A DNA stretch of 64,000 bases from Indolivaga macrotermitis (GTDB lineage: Bacteria > Bacteroidota > Bacteroidia > Bacteroidales > Dysgonomonadaceae): the NCBI RefSeq assembly GCF_900128985.1, contig NZ_FQUC01000002.1:62001-126000 (forward strand), read 5' to 3'. A model generated the notes under the pieces. The model was given only the letters and a program-made list of their open reading frames with translations, searched no databases and was not told the origin of the DNA. The number at the start of each line of letters is the position of its first letter. Positions within the stretch are counted from its first letter, which is position 1. Shown here one piece after another: positions 47,830-57,871 of this stretch. Position numbers and translations under genes: made by a program.

Positions 47830-50800
47830 TTAGATATTATAAACTAATCTTTCGAGTTTATTTGATTTAGCTACAACTTTGCCATCCAGTAAGATATAAA
47901 AACCCTGTCCTCTCTTGTATTTTTCGCCGGTTTTATCCCAAACAACAGTAACAGTTTTTCCCTTATACGGAACATTATCAAGACAGAACCAATCCCATTT
48001 ATCCTGAGGAACAAGTGGGTTTACCTCCAATACATTATCAAGTCTGGGTTTTAAACCTATCAATCCCGAAATAATCAAATCATTAAAAGTCGAATGATTA
48101 TAATAACGGCTACGCTCCTGATCTCCTTTTAGCCAGTATCCGGTGACTTCATCCAAATATTCACCTATATAAGGTCTTCCGCGATGATGTTGACTTTCGA
48201 CATACAACTCCATGTGGTGGAAATATACGCTGTCGTTTACTACATTTTGTTTGTAATTATTCAGTAAATTAGCCATAGCTGTCAACGTCTGCGATGTAGC
48301 AAAAGGCCATATAGCACCGTCCCATTCACATTTGCAACAGCCATGCGTACGGAACTCAGGATGGCGACGTTCGGCTGTAGTCAAACCATAAGGAGCAGAA
48401 AAACCTCCTTCGTCCTTCACTTGTCCCCATGCCTGCGCATAATTGGCTTTGTCATCCGGCAGATTGAAATACCATGGAAGATATCCGATAGCCTCACGTA
48501 CCAAAGCAAACTCTCCGGGCTTTCTCAATGTCTCGAAAAAGAGACTATCATTATTCCAGAGTTGGTTTTGAACGAGAGTTTTTATTTCCAAGGCTTTTTC
48601 GTCGTATTTCTTCGCTGTGTTTTCATCTCCTTTTACACGGGCAATTGCGGCCAGAGCTTTCGCATTTCCGTACATATAAGAATTAATTGTCGGACGGGCA
48701 TATTGTTTGCGGCGTCCACCACTGATAGTTTCTTCCATACCGTCCTGCACATCTCCCTGCCAATACAATCCGCTTGGCAAACGATGGTCTCCTTCCCATA
48801 ATGCATATTCTTTTTCCAGATCGGGGAACATATCCAACAAATAATTCTTATCGCCATCAACAAGGTATTTATTGTAAAGAGCATTTGCTGTCCAACTACT
48901 GAAGTTTCGCAATTTCTTCATCGGTTGCCCTTCATTTCCCCTGAACCATACATGTACATACTGATTCAGATACTCAGGATTCCGCAACCAGCGGCTTTCA
49001 TATATATGGTGTCCCAGAGCGCAGGATATAAGATTGTATTTATCTGCATAAGTCCGGTTAACCAGAAACTCGGTCATAACATAACCGGCAGGTGTTTCCT
49101 TGATATGTTTCCTGAGCGACCACCAACGGTAATAGAACATTTCTTCGAAGTTCTCCTGCGGACATTCAAATAATGGAATATTAGCTTTCATCCATTCCCA
49201 TGACTGAGAATTAGGAATTGCCTGTGCAATATTTTCGTCTTCCATTGTGTTGAAATAATCAACATAATGTTTGAAATTATCCACATCTAAGATTGCCGAT
49301 TTTTTAGAAGAATCGGATGTTTTCAGATAAGAAATATAATACTCGGCACGGGGTTCGTCTGTCCCTGTATCAGGCATATCCGTAAACCGGTCGGCCGGCG
49401 TATTAGGTGTAGGTTCGATTGGTAAATCTCCTGTACGAAACACCACTCTGGTGATAGATTCTACCGGATTGAAAAATAGTCTTGCAGGTATATTTTTGTC
49501 ATTGATCTTCATAGTCAGGCTACGTGTTGCGGTAGTAAGGGATACCGAAATATCATAGACTTTTCCTGCCTCATACGGAGTCAATGTATTATAACGTGAA
49601 CCTGTTTTCAGTTTCATCAGACCGTCATTATCAAATATAATGCGTGTACAAGCCTCTCCTTTGGAATTCTGAAATTCGATCTGCAAATTTCCTTTATCAT
49701 TCTGAGCCGGTAATACAGCGAAAGATGCATCTAATGTTTTAGATTCGGGAACTATTCTTTCCGCTTTGGCGTAATCGAAATAATCCCAGTCTTTCAACGA
49801 TAGCCAGCGTTTTCCATCATTCCATTTTTCAATTTTCACAGGAGCCCATAGGGGACTATATATATTCCAGACATCCAATTCACGGCCTTCAGGCATCGTG
49901 TCAAAGGTTTCATCAGCGTGACTTATTGCTTTGTCTGTAATAGGAACAGGAACACGGGCCACCCACATATCTTCCTTATTCATACTGTAAGTCACCCACA
50001 TATCGCCATTGGGCGGAGTTCCGTTATTCTCCTGAATACCTCTTACATACTGGGGGCCTCTCGATTTGTAATTTCCGCCATAACGCATAGGAGTAAGATC
50101 TCCATGCACCAGATAAAGTGTATTATAATTCAATCCGTCTTCGCTGGTAGATACAGCCAACGGCCAACGGAACTCCGAAGGATTATAAACAGTCGCGTAT
50201 TTACCATCCGAAGTCTTTTGTCCCCATATCTTAGCGTTGCTATTTACAAATCCGGGAGCACGGTATGCATTTTCGGGCCAAGTTTTTCCCCCGTCCTGAC
50301 TGATCGCCGTAAGTGCATGTTTCCACAATGCTGCGATACGTCCATCTGGTAAAGTATAATAACTGAATGCCTTATACGGTTTTTTCAGCGGAATAAGCGG
50401 ATCGTTGCGGTCTGCCTCTTCGACCCATTGCATCATATACAATGGATTGGATAACAGCTCGTCACAAGCTTCAATAAACCCTTTGTCTTTACTCTTTTTA
50501 TAGAATTTATAATCTGTATTCTTCTCATTGAAATTATGACTGTAACGGATAAAATAAATATCTCCGAAAGAACCGTCTTTTTTGATTTCGCGCACAACAC
50601 GCCCTATTCCGTTGCCATCATTGGGATCGTCTTTCATATCCAGACAAACTCCATAGTAACTCATAGCCAACAGACGTCCTTTAGCAGATGTAAAGAAGCC
50701 TACTCTTTGGTGTGTGATAGCATATAAATCTTTTGCCACTCCCTCATAATCGGGCTTGGTATATCCATCGGGAACTTTATATTTCGGAAAGAGCGGTAGC

Positions 50801-51150
50801 GGTTTAGACCAGTTATAACCATCTTTCGATGTTTGCAGCATAGTTTGCCCGGGGGGCACGTGCTCGCCCACAGGCGCATTCAAATATTCGAGATAAAATG
50901 TGCCGTTCCAATATGCCAGCATGGGAGCATGATTGTATGTCCATCCCAAACCGTCGCTACCCTCTCTGTCCGGATGCTCGCGGCTTGCCCTCAATGTCTG
51001 AATATTATGGGTACCGACCGCAGGACTTAATTGCCCATGATGGTAATCAACATTCGATAATGTTTTCCCTGTATAATGTACTCCATCCTGAGCCTGTAAT
51101 TGCAACAAGCTAAAAATACAGAATGAAGAAAGTAAAATCGCTTTTTTCAT
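47830..51150 (-). CDS. Two-module secreted protein: N-terminal beta-propeller and C-terminal (alpha/alpha)6 glycosidase-like domain
   Basis: This 1106-residue protein has a signal peptide (LLQLQAQD). Residues about 25-420 look like a five- or six-bladed propeller with BNR/sialidase-like strings such as LQTSKDGYNWSKPLP, AISQDGGKTWPENAY and VSTSEDGLNYN. A beta-sandwich segment (about 430-610) follows. Residues from about 660 to 1060 resemble a six-hairpin (MGH1/GH63-like) glycosidase, with WQGDVQDGMEETISGG, RRKQYARPTINSYMYGN and CEWDGAIWPFATSQT. I cannot assign a CAZy family to either half with confidence. Its position between GH43 (2 bp) and GH78 (7 bp) in the pectin PUL suggests action on a pectic side chain. 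Confidence 0.65.
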   Translation of the reverse strand: MKKAILLSSFCIFSLLQLQAQDGVHYTGKTLSNVDYHHGQLSPAVGTHNIQTLRASREHPDREGSDGLGWTYNHAPMLAYWNGTFYLEYLNAPVGEHVPPGQTMLQTSKDGYNWSKPLPLFPKYKVPDGYTKPDYEGVAKDLYAITHQRVGFFTSAKGRLLAMSYYGVCLDMKDDPNDGNGIGRVVREIKKDGSFGDIYFIRYSHNFNEKNTDYKFYKKSKDKGFIEACDELLSNPLYMMQWVEEADRNDPLIPLKKPYKAFSYYTLPDGRIAALWKHALTAISQDGGKTWPENAYRAPGFVNSNAKIWGQKTSDGKYATVYNPSEFRWPLAVSTSEDGLNYNTLYLVHGDLTPMRYGGNYKSRGPQYVRGIQENNGTPPNGDMWVTYSMNKEDMWVARVPVPITDKAISHADETFDTMPEGRELDVWNIYSPLWAPVKIEKWNDGKRWLSLKDWDYFDYAKAERIVPESKTLDASFAVLPAQNDKGNLQIEFQNSKGEACTRIIFDNDGLMKLKTGSRYNTLTPYEAGKVYDISVSLTTATRSLTMKINDKNIPARLFFNPVESITRVVFRTGDLPIEPTPNTPADRFTDMPDTGTDEPRAEYYISYLKTSDSSKKSAILDVDNFKHYVDYFNTMEDENIAQAIPNSQSWEWMKANIPLFECPQENFEEMFYYRWWSLRKHIKETPAGYVMTEFLVNRTYADKYNLISCALGHHIYESRWLRNPEYLNQYVHVWFRGNEGQPMKKLRNFSSWTANALYNKYLVDGDKNYLLDMFPDLEKEYALWEGDHRLPSGLYWQGDVQDGMEETISGGRRKQYARPTINSYMYGNAKALAAIARVKGDENTAKKYDEKALEIKTLVQNQLWNNDSLFFETLRKPGEFALVREAIGYLPWYFNLPDDKANYAQAWGQVKDEGGFSAPYGLTTAERRHPEFRTHGCCKCEWDGAIWPFATSQTLTAMANLLNNYKQNVVNDSVYFHHMELYVESQHHRGRPYIGEYLDEVTGYWLKGDQERSRYYNHSTFNDLIISGLIGLKPRLDNVLEVNPLVPQDKWDWFCLDNVPYKGKTVTVVWDKTGEKYKRGQGFYILLDGKVVAKSNKLERLVYNI

Positions 51151-51152
51151 AA

Positions 51153-52118
51153 TTAGTTATTGGCTTTAGCTGAGATAAGTCCTTTTAGAATGCTTTCTTT
51201 AGCTTTAAAAATTGTTCCGTGCTTATGTCCTTCGGGTACGGATATTTTATCGTTCACATCGGTAAATGTTTTGAAATCTTTGGTAGATACGGCATCGTAT
51301 GATTTCTTTTCGTAAGCATCGAAGTAGATCAGCCATTCGTCTCCGACTTTTACAACCGAAGGACCTTCGGTGAAATTAACTGTAAACTTCTCTGTCGGAT
51401 TTTGGTATGGCCCGGTTGCTGATTTTCCGAAGGCAGCGTGCATATTTCGTTCGGGACGAGTATTATCCTTGAATACCAGAACATAGTCGGCAGGGGCCTT
51501 TTTCACAATAATGGCATCGATAGAACTGTAACCCGGATCATATAATAATTCTGCCTTGGTAAAATCTTTGAAGTCTTTTGTCTTCGTGTAATACAGGCGA
51601 TGGTTATTGTATTCGTCTTCTATACCTTTCTCAAATTTGAAGGGAATAGTAGAAGACCATACAACGACGAAATCTTTGTTCTCATCATCATAAAAAAGTT
51701 CGGGAGCCCACACATTTACAGTCGTTGTATCAAAAGCCATCACGGGAATGTACTGTTGAGGAGACCAGTTAACCAAATCTTTGGAAGACGCGTATCCAAA
51801 TCCGGGATCGCCTTTCCAGCTGCAAGTCCATACAAGATGGAAAGTTCCATCGGGACCTGCAACAATACTGGGATCGCGCATTACCTTTTGGATACCTGTT
51901 TCAGGTTTCAGAAATACACCGGGGATACTGTCCCATTTATAACCGTCGTAGCTATAAAGAAACCTCAACCCATCTGTCGCAGGCTCTCTGAAAGAAGTAA
52001 ACATATATACTTCTTTATCCTCAGTCGTGGTTACATCCCTACTGTTTTTTTCTTTTTTATTCGTGTTACATGCCAACATCATAAGCCCTATCAGCATGAA
52101 TAAAAATGTTTTTCTCAT
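51153..52118 (-). CDS. GH43-family glycosidase lipoprotein
   Basis: This 321-residue lipoprotein (lipobox LMLAC, cysteine 17) has a five-bladed propeller fold typical of GH43. The three acidic residues expected in the active site can be placed: D82 in RDPS as base, D201 in IDAIIV as pKa modulator and E251 in FTEGPSVV as acid. GH43 members in pectin loci are usually arabinofuranosidases or galactosidases acting on side chains. Which applies here cannot be decided. It lies 7 bp after the beta-helix fusion gene and 2 bp before the two-module protein. Confidence 0.82.
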   Translation of the reverse strand: MRKTFLFMLIGLMMLACNTNKKEKNSRDVTTTEDKEVYMFTSFREPATDGLRFLYSYDGYKWDSIPGVFLKPETGIQKVMRDPSIVAGPDGTFHLVWTCSWKGDPGFGYASSKDLVNWSPQQYIPVMAFDTTTVNVWAPELFYDDENKDFVVVWSSTIPFKFEKGIEDEYNNHRLYYTKTKDFKDFTKAELLYDPGYSSIDAIIVKKAPADYVLVFKDNTRPERNMHAAFGKSATGPYQNPTEKFTVNFTEGPSVVKVGDEWLIYFDAYEKKSYDAVSTKDFKTFTDVNDKISVPEGHKHGTIFKAKESILKGLISAKANN

Positions 52119-52125
52119 ATGGTTT

Positions 52126-55100
52126 TTATTTTTTCACCAGCCAGGCTACACTTGCCTGCCCTGTAGGACTTGTCAGTTTTATAGTATTATTGCCTTTTAT
52201 TTGTTGTTTAGCCTTAATTACCTCTCCTGATTGGGGATTAATCCAAAACAAGTCAAACTTCGATTTTGCATTTAGATTCAAGTCTATGTTTCCGGTTTCG
52301 GCATAAATGATATAACCTCGATCCGGATTGCCAAGTACATATTGATTTTCTGTATTCAATTCAGTGAGGACAGACATAGAAGATGCCTGTTGTAAAAAAG
52401 CGTCGTCTTTGATAGCAGGTAAACACGCCAGCGAACCACCTGCCATAAAGGAAGCCCAAGCCTGTGAAGGATATGTATCGGCATAATAAACAACAGCTTT
52501 TTCAGGATATTTGGTTCGGTACTCATTAACGGCTCTGTAAACGGACGCAAAAGAATGCTTGCCTGTTTTTGTCAAACGCGCATGTTGACGGGGTGCCAGG
52601 TTTTGCCCTCCTTTTGGTTCATAAGTCGTATTATCATCTCTATAAAACCAATAACGAATATCTATTATATCTACAATTGCAGAACGGACAGGGTCAGCCA
52701 AAATCGCATCCTGTACATCTTTGGTTGTACTAAGCGCTATCAATTGTTTTTCACCTGTTTCTTTTTCCCATTCGGCAATAACATCCAACCAAAATTCAAC
52801 AAAATGCAGAGGACCAGTATACTCGGCGCTTATCAGTTGGATAACACCATTTTGTCCCCTAAAATTATCCAAACATTGACGAATATATTTCCGATGAAGT
52901 TCTCTTCTCACCGGATGGTTTATATCGTAAAACTGCTCAGCTAAGAATATCCGTTTGTCCCCTGCATATGGAGCCGGTTCCGGAAAACCTGTATTGTTAA
53001 TGTTATTCGCCGGACGCCACGGACTGTCAGCCCAGTGCGCTCCCGCCTCAATGATATTATGTTGAAAATAGTTCTGGTGCATCAAAATTAAACCTTCCCG
53101 GTCTGCTACTTCTACAAACCTGTGAAGGCGCCTCCAATACCAATCGTTATATTTTGTCAGGTCATATTTGCTCAATCCATCATAAGCAGTACCCTCTCCG
53201 CTACGGGCAAAAGGTTGCTCATAGAAAGGAGCCCATACATCACCATTGATACGTCGGATACGTTCATGGTCGTCCCTCCGGCGTTCGTACCACAAGCCAT
53301 AGTTATGATCTAATACTGCAATGTTATTCCGTTTCATTATTACAGCAACAGAGTCAATATCGTCTGTTAAGCCTGTTCCTGTTCTTCCCGGTACAAAACG
53401 TGTCACATGCGGTGATGCCGATTTGTTTAAATATGCAGGTTGAACAGTACCGTTCCACCACTGGATAGTATGTTTCAAACCTGTTTGTACTTCATTTCCT
53501 CTTACCAGCCATCCGTTTTTTATCATTAACGGAGAAGTTTTAGCTGCAGGTTTGTATATCTGCTTCAATACTTTGGTATTGCCTTCCTTATAAAGGAGAG
53601 ATTCGTCAAAAGAAACAGGTATATTATTGCCAGCCTGAAGTTTGTCAATCCATTCAAATAGGGTCAGAGCTGGAGTATACGCCTCTTTTGTCAATTGCAT
53701 AGCAACCTCTATCGGGGGAGAACTGGAGGCCTCTCCGCTGAAAGGTAATAAATTCGCCCTATCCGTATATTCGTTTCCTAACCGTTCTGTTAATTGCTGA
53801 TAGTACAAACTTCTGGGTTGGATATGATTGTTGCTTTCGTTCCAATATCCATTTCCCGAAAATTCCGACCAAGATCCGATAGCCCAGTTTTGTGCAGTTG
53901 GCGGTGCAAAATTTTCAATCAGAGAAGCCGAACACTGCCAGAACACACTATTGGCTGCCGTCCATCCGGCACCCTGCCCTTCCTGCATCCTGTTTTTATA
54001 GCTTAAAGCGTTACCGTCTATATTCACAACATCGAATAATACACCCGATGCCCAACTGTCGATAGCGCCGCTAAAGCTATATGGCAGTCCCGAATAACAT
54101 TGTACAAAGGCATTCGGCCCTGCTGCACAAAATCCGACCGCAAAATCGTGATAACCTTGTTCTGCATATAATCTTTGAAACAGGCATTGTTGCCCCATTG
54201 TGAAGAATGTATACCGACGTTGTCCTCCAATTTCGGATACGGGTTCCTGCGATTTACAATTTTCGACTGTAATACGTTTCGATGTTTCGAGGATCATTAC
54301 TGCTGAACCTGCAAAATGCTTGAAATTTGTATTCCTCACCCAGGCATCCGATGTATTTTCAATAGTAATAGCCATCCACGAATGTGCTTCATCTTTCAGG
54401 TTAAGTTTATCATATTCCGATACCAGTGTCAAATTCTCAACACCAATATTAGAAATACGCCCGTCCCAAAAATAAGGGACGATATATCCGCCGCCATATT
54501 GAGCATCCAATGCTGTCGTAATAGGGGCGTCGATTGTTATTTTATTGTTATTGACGGATGTTATAGTCCTGTCCCAATAAATGTTATGTTCATCCGCTTT
54601 CCAGCCCAAAGCTGTTATACCTCCACCAAAATGTACTGTACCAAGCTTATCGATCCATTCTTTAGTAGAAGGTCTTTTTATTAATATTTTATCTCCTGTT
54701 TTTAAGTTGTGATTTGCCGGTAATGTAACGGACATAGAGTTTACCGGAACATAAGTATCATTAACTGGAATAGCCTCTTTTATAACTCTGTCATTCTCTC
54801 CCAATATACGTATCAATGTACGACGATCTTTACCCGTTGCAGTCAGCCTTGTTCCCTTATCACTTGTTCCACTTCCTCTTAGAATAACTCCCGAATTTCG
54901 AATTAGCAAACTTCCCGATACTTTATATTCTCCGCTTTGTAGTAATACCGTACCTCTGAATCCGTTTGTATCGGGGTTCAACGAACCAACGTAATTCAAC
55001 GCTTTTTGAATTGCTTCTGTTGCATCCCCGTTCGTAAGGGGTACAACAACCTTTACTTCAACATTCGGGATAGGTTTTTCTCCTGCCATATATCCTGCAT

Positions 55101-55263
55101 ATGAGAAATCAGGAATACGGTTTCCCAAACTATCAGGTTGATAAGAAAGCTTTCCTTCCTTAAACTGAATAGGAGGAATCGGAGTGGGAACATTCTTTTT
55201 TTGGGAAAAAGTATTTGTTCCTGTTAAAAGAAAAATAAGAAAACAAACGGATATTTTTTTCAT
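52126..55263 (-). CDS. Pectate-lyase-like beta-helix (DUF4955) fused to a DUF6298-like domain
   Basis: This 1045-residue protein has a signal peptide (GTNTFSQ). Residues about 70-560 form a right-handed beta-helix like Pectate_lyase_3 and DUF4955 proteins, opening with DATEAIQKALNYVG and GTVLLQSGEYKVSG. From about residue 600 a second domain with TIM-barrel character follows (MKRNNIAVLDHNYGLWYERRR is split around the start, then QNGVIQLISAEYTGPLHFVEFWL), which I recognise as DUF6298-like. No activity has been assigned to this fusion as far as I know. Context points to lyase or hydrolase action on the pectic backbone. It follows DUF3826 by 52 bp and precedes GH43. Confidence 0.72.
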   Translation of the reverse strand: MKKISVCFLIFLLTGTNTFSQKKNVPTPIPPIQFKEGKLSYQPDSLGNRIPDFSYAGYMAGEKPIPNVEVKVVVPLTNGDATEAIQKALNYVGSLNPDTNGFRGTVLLQSGEYKVSGSLLIRNSGVILRGSGTSDKGTRLTATGKDRRTLIRILGENDRVIKEAIPVNDTYVPVNSMSVTLPANHNLKTGDKILIKRPSTKEWIDKLGTVHFGGGITALGWKADEHNIYWDRTITSVNNNKITIDAPITTALDAQYGGGYIVPYFWDGRISNIGVENLTLVSEYDKLNLKDEAHSWMAITIENTSDAWVRNTNFKHFAGSAVMILETSKRITVENCKSQEPVSEIGGQRRYTFFTMGQQCLFQRLYAEQGYHDFAVGFCAAGPNAFVQCYSGLPYSFSGAIDSWASGVLFDVVNIDGNALSYKNRMQEGQGAGWTAANSVFWQCSASLIENFAPPTAQNWAIGSWSEFSGNGYWNESNNHIQPRSLYYQQLTERLGNEYTDRANLLPFSGEASSSPPIEVAMQLTKEAYTPALTLFEWIDKLQAGNNIPVSFDESLLYKEGNTKVLKQIYKPAAKTSPLMIKNGWLVRGNEVQTGLKHTIQWWNGTVQPAYLNKSASPHVTRFVPGRTGTGLTDDIDSVAVIMKRNNIAVLDHNYGLWYERRRDDHERIRRINGDVWAPFYEQPFARSGEGTAYDGLSKYDLTKYNDWYWRRLHRFVEVADREGLILMHQNYFQHNIIEAGAHWADSPWRPANNINNTGFPEPAPYAGDKRIFLAEQFYDINHPVRRELHRKYIRQCLDNFRGQNGVIQLISAEYTGPLHFVEFWLDVIAEWEKETGEKQLIALSTTKDVQDAILADPVRSAIVDIIDIRYWFYRDDNTTYEPKGGQNLAPRQHARLTKTGKHSFASVYRAVNEYRTKYPEKAVVYYADTYPSQAWASFMAGGSLACLPAIKDDAFLQQASSMSVLTELNTENQYVLGNPDRGYIIYAETGNIDLNLNAKSKFDLFWINPQSGEVIKAKQQIKGNNTIKLTSPTGQASVAWLVKK

Positions 55264-55315
55264 AGCGCTTAAGTTATATATACTATATCAAACAATCAAA
55301 AAACGAATGAATGTA

Positions 55316-55963
55316 TTATAGTGTACCACCCGCAGCTTTAACTCTTTCTTCCCACGCCGCACGCTCTTTTTGTATATCGTATCCTTGTTTTGACAGATAA
55401 TTATTAATTCGTCCTTTATATTTACCGAACCAGCCATGTTTATCTTTCGACGACGATGCACTCATCGCATGCTCACGAGCCTCAACCAACCATGCATACA
55501 ACTGTCGCTTCTCAAAGTCTTTTAATGAAGGAACCATATCGCAATACGATTTATAGGTAACCATAAGCACCCCATAAGTCATGCCATCTTTCACCTGATC
55601 AATTTGCTCATTTGTCAGGTCTGCCGATAAATTCCCTAAAAATGCACACTGTGCATTATATAATTGAGTCATTTTCTCATTAGACAAAGCTTGAGATGCT
55701 TCTTCTAATTTTGCTTTATCTGCTATTTTCCCTTTAGCTGCTTTGATGTTATTATCATATCCATCATTTATTTCACCTAAAGCTTTATATTGATTTACCA
55801 GAGTTTCTATAACCCTGTTATATTTTTCCGAATCAGTGATACCTAGTGTCTTTACAATTTTATCTGCTCTACCTGTCAGTACTTTTGTATATTCTGCATC
55901 ATTCTGAGAGAAGGCAGACATACAAATGAAAAAACCTGCTATAATACTTAATAAACTTTTCAT
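55316..55963 (-). CDS. DUF3826 family secreted protein
   Basis: This 215-residue protein has a signal peptide (FFICMSAFSQ) and a mostly helical mature part with conserved stretches such as MTYGVLMVTYKSYCDMVPSL and KDKHGWFGKYKGRINNYL. It matches the DUF3826 family, often found in pectin PULs but without an established function. It lies between the PL1 lyase gene (89 bp) and the beta-helix fusion gene (52 bp). It may be a periplasmic accessory or binding protein. No enzymatic motif is visible. Confidence 0.72.
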   Translation of the reverse strand: MKSLLSIIAGFFICMSAFSQNDAEYTKVLTGRADKIVKTLGITDSEKYNRVIETLVNQYKALGEINDGYDNNIKAAKGKIADKAKLEEASQALSNEKMTQLYNAQCAFLGNLSADLTNEQIDQVKDGMTYGVLMVTYKSYCDMVPSLKDFEKRQLYAWLVEAREHAMSASSSKDKHGWFGKYKGRINNYLSKQGYDIQKERAAWEERVKAAGGTL

Positions 55964-56052
55964 ATTTTTCTCCTTGACATATTTTCTAAAAATGATTAAC
56001 GGTACACGGTTAAATCATGCACCGTCAATCATAGAAACTAATCTAAAAATGC

Positions 56053-57744
56053 TCAAAACAAACTTTTCTTACCTGTTAATGTGTCGTAATTATTATCAGG
56101 ATTTGTCCAATCTACTTTTTTTGTAGGATCAATCCCATTAATATATTTTTCGATGTTAGTGTAACCATCTCCATTCATATCTTTGACAGCATCTGACGGG
56201 TCATTTGGATTTAATCCGTATTTAACTTCCCATGCATCAGGTATTCCATCACCATCACTGTCTTTATATGGAGTTCCTTTATATTCGGGATATCCTCCTA
56301 CCTGAGATATATCGGTAATGACACCGTGTTTATACGAATCGGCAGGCAGACGGCGATGTTTAAACTGATAAAAGCTATTAGGATCAAGCCCTTTTTCATA
56401 ATAAACATTTCCGGTTTTCACCTGTTCGATAACGCGTTGGTCTACTATATCACGTTTAGGGAATGTAGCACCTACATTATCCATCACAAAATTATATGCT
56501 TCTTGGGCCGACATTATAGGGAATGGATTCTGAATAGGGAAAGGCTTATCCCATTTCATGTTTTCAGTATATCCTTCGGTATCTTTCTGTTCTTGTACCT
56601 GAATACCTCCTGCCCAGTTATCTTTTGTAACTTCAGGAAAACCTTCCATAATATTACCATTAGCATATACACGCCCGAAAACATAATAACCTAATTTGCT
56701 ACGTCCCGATTCCGGTTTTAATATTCTATGTCCTACGGGCGAATCTTTCGGAGTGAGTGGACCCGGTTTATAGTAATTGTTGATAATATTATAAAGGGCT
56801 GTATAGTCACCTCCATCCACAGAGCGGTGTACCCAGTTATAAATTACATTATTCACGAAGTTGAAAACTCCGTTCCAGCCAATAGAAGGATTACGTCCTG
56901 CATTATTAGCCCAAAGGTTACGCATAAAAGTACAATTTTCGCCACCAAGAGTACTACCAAACGCATGATTATAAGTATCCAGTGCCTGAGAAGATATTGT
57001 ATTCTGGATAGTAACATTTACAGTGCCCAATTTCAGGTGTTTTGATCCATCTCCCGGATCGAACATATGGCGATAGAAAGAAATGTTTTCGTCCAATCCC
57101 CAACTTGTCGAGCAGTGGTCTATCATAACATTTCCTATCGGATTCCCTCCAAAAGAGTCATCGCGGCGACCTACATTAGTCTCTCCACGACGGAAACGCA
57201 TATGTCGCACAACGATATCATGTGTATCTGCCCAAATGGTTTCTCCGGCAATACATATTCCATCTCCCGGAGCTGTTTGTCCTGCAATAGTAATATAGGG
57301 CGCACGGATAATAACCGGCGTTTTTAATCTGATTATTCCCGCAACATTAAATACAATAATACGGGCTCCTCCTTGTTCACAAGCTTCACGGAAACTTCCG
57401 GGGCCACTATCGTTCAGGTTTGTCACAACTATAACTTTTCCGCCACGACCTCCGAAACTATAAGCACCACCACCCTGAGCACCCGGAAATGCAGGAATAT
57501 CTGCCTGAGGTAAATCGGTAGGACGAGCAGCCCAAGGAATATAAGGTTTCCCTTCTTTAGCCTCTTTCTGTATAATCGGCAATGCTTTTTCCCAGGCTAT
57601 GTCAGAAAGACGTTGATTTTCTTTCATCATTTCGTCCGTTGCCTTTTTTACATCATCAGGAACCTGAGGATACTGGGCATAAACTAATGTTGTAGACGCA
57701 CACATTAGCAAAGTAACACATGGAATAAATAAATTCTTTTTCAT
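56053..57744 (-). CDS. PL1-type pectate lyase with C-terminal calcium-binding repeats
   Basis: The ATG at 57744 gives a signal peptide (MKKNLFIPCVTLLMCASTTLVYAQ) and 563 residues. A start 42 bp upstream would bury it. The mature protein is a parallel beta-helix opening with PGAQGGGAYSFGGRGG and VTNLNDSGPGSFREA, typical of PL1 pectate lyases that split polygalacturonate by beta-elimination. The C-terminus has a thrombospondin-3/dockerin-like calcium segment (DSDGDGIPDAWE, then DMNGDGYTNIEKYI). It is the first enzyme gene after susD, separated by a hairpin. It probably acts on the homogalacturonan or rhamnogalacturonan backbone. Confidence 0.87.
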   Translation of the reverse strand: MKKNLFIPCVTLLMCASTTLVYAQYPQVPDDVKKATDEMMKENQRLSDIAWEKALPIIQKEAKEGKPYIPWAARPTDLPQADIPAFPGAQGGGAYSFGGRGGKVIVVTNLNDSGPGSFREACEQGGARIIVFNVAGIIRLKTPVIIRAPYITIAGQTAPGDGICIAGETIWADTHDIVVRHMRFRRGETNVGRRDDSFGGNPIGNVMIDHCSTSWGLDENISFYRHMFDPGDGSKHLKLGTVNVTIQNTISSQALDTYNHAFGSTLGGENCTFMRNLWANNAGRNPSIGWNGVFNFVNNVIYNWVHRSVDGGDYTALYNIINNYYKPGPLTPKDSPVGHRILKPESGRSKLGYYVFGRVYANGNIMEGFPEVTKDNWAGGIQVQEQKDTEGYTENMKWDKPFPIQNPFPIMSAQEAYNFVMDNVGATFPKRDIVDQRVIEQVKTGNVYYEKGLDPNSFYQFKHRRLPADSYKHGVITDISQVGGYPEYKGTPYKDSDGDGIPDAWEVKYGLNPNDPSDAVKDMNGDGYTNIEKYINGIDPTKKVDWTNPDNNYDTLTGKKSLF

Positions 57745-57824
57745 TATTAAATATTTATGATATACCCTGTGGTCTAAAGATCTCAAAGTATTGTTTTACT
57801 ACTTTTTAGTTTGAGATTGTTTCA

Positions 57825-57854
57825 AACTTCTGCGGAATCAAATCCGCAGAAGTT
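57825..57854 (-). terminator. Stem-loop between susD and the pectate lyase gene
   Basis: AACTTCTGCGGA pairs perfectly with TCCGCAGAAGTT (12 bp) around a 6-base loop, 17 bp after the susD stop. There is no strong T run after it on the - strand. It may be a partial terminator or an RNA-stabilising end that lets susCD be expressed above the enzyme genes. Confidence 0.5.
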
Positions 57855-57871
57855 CATTATGTTATAGTTTT

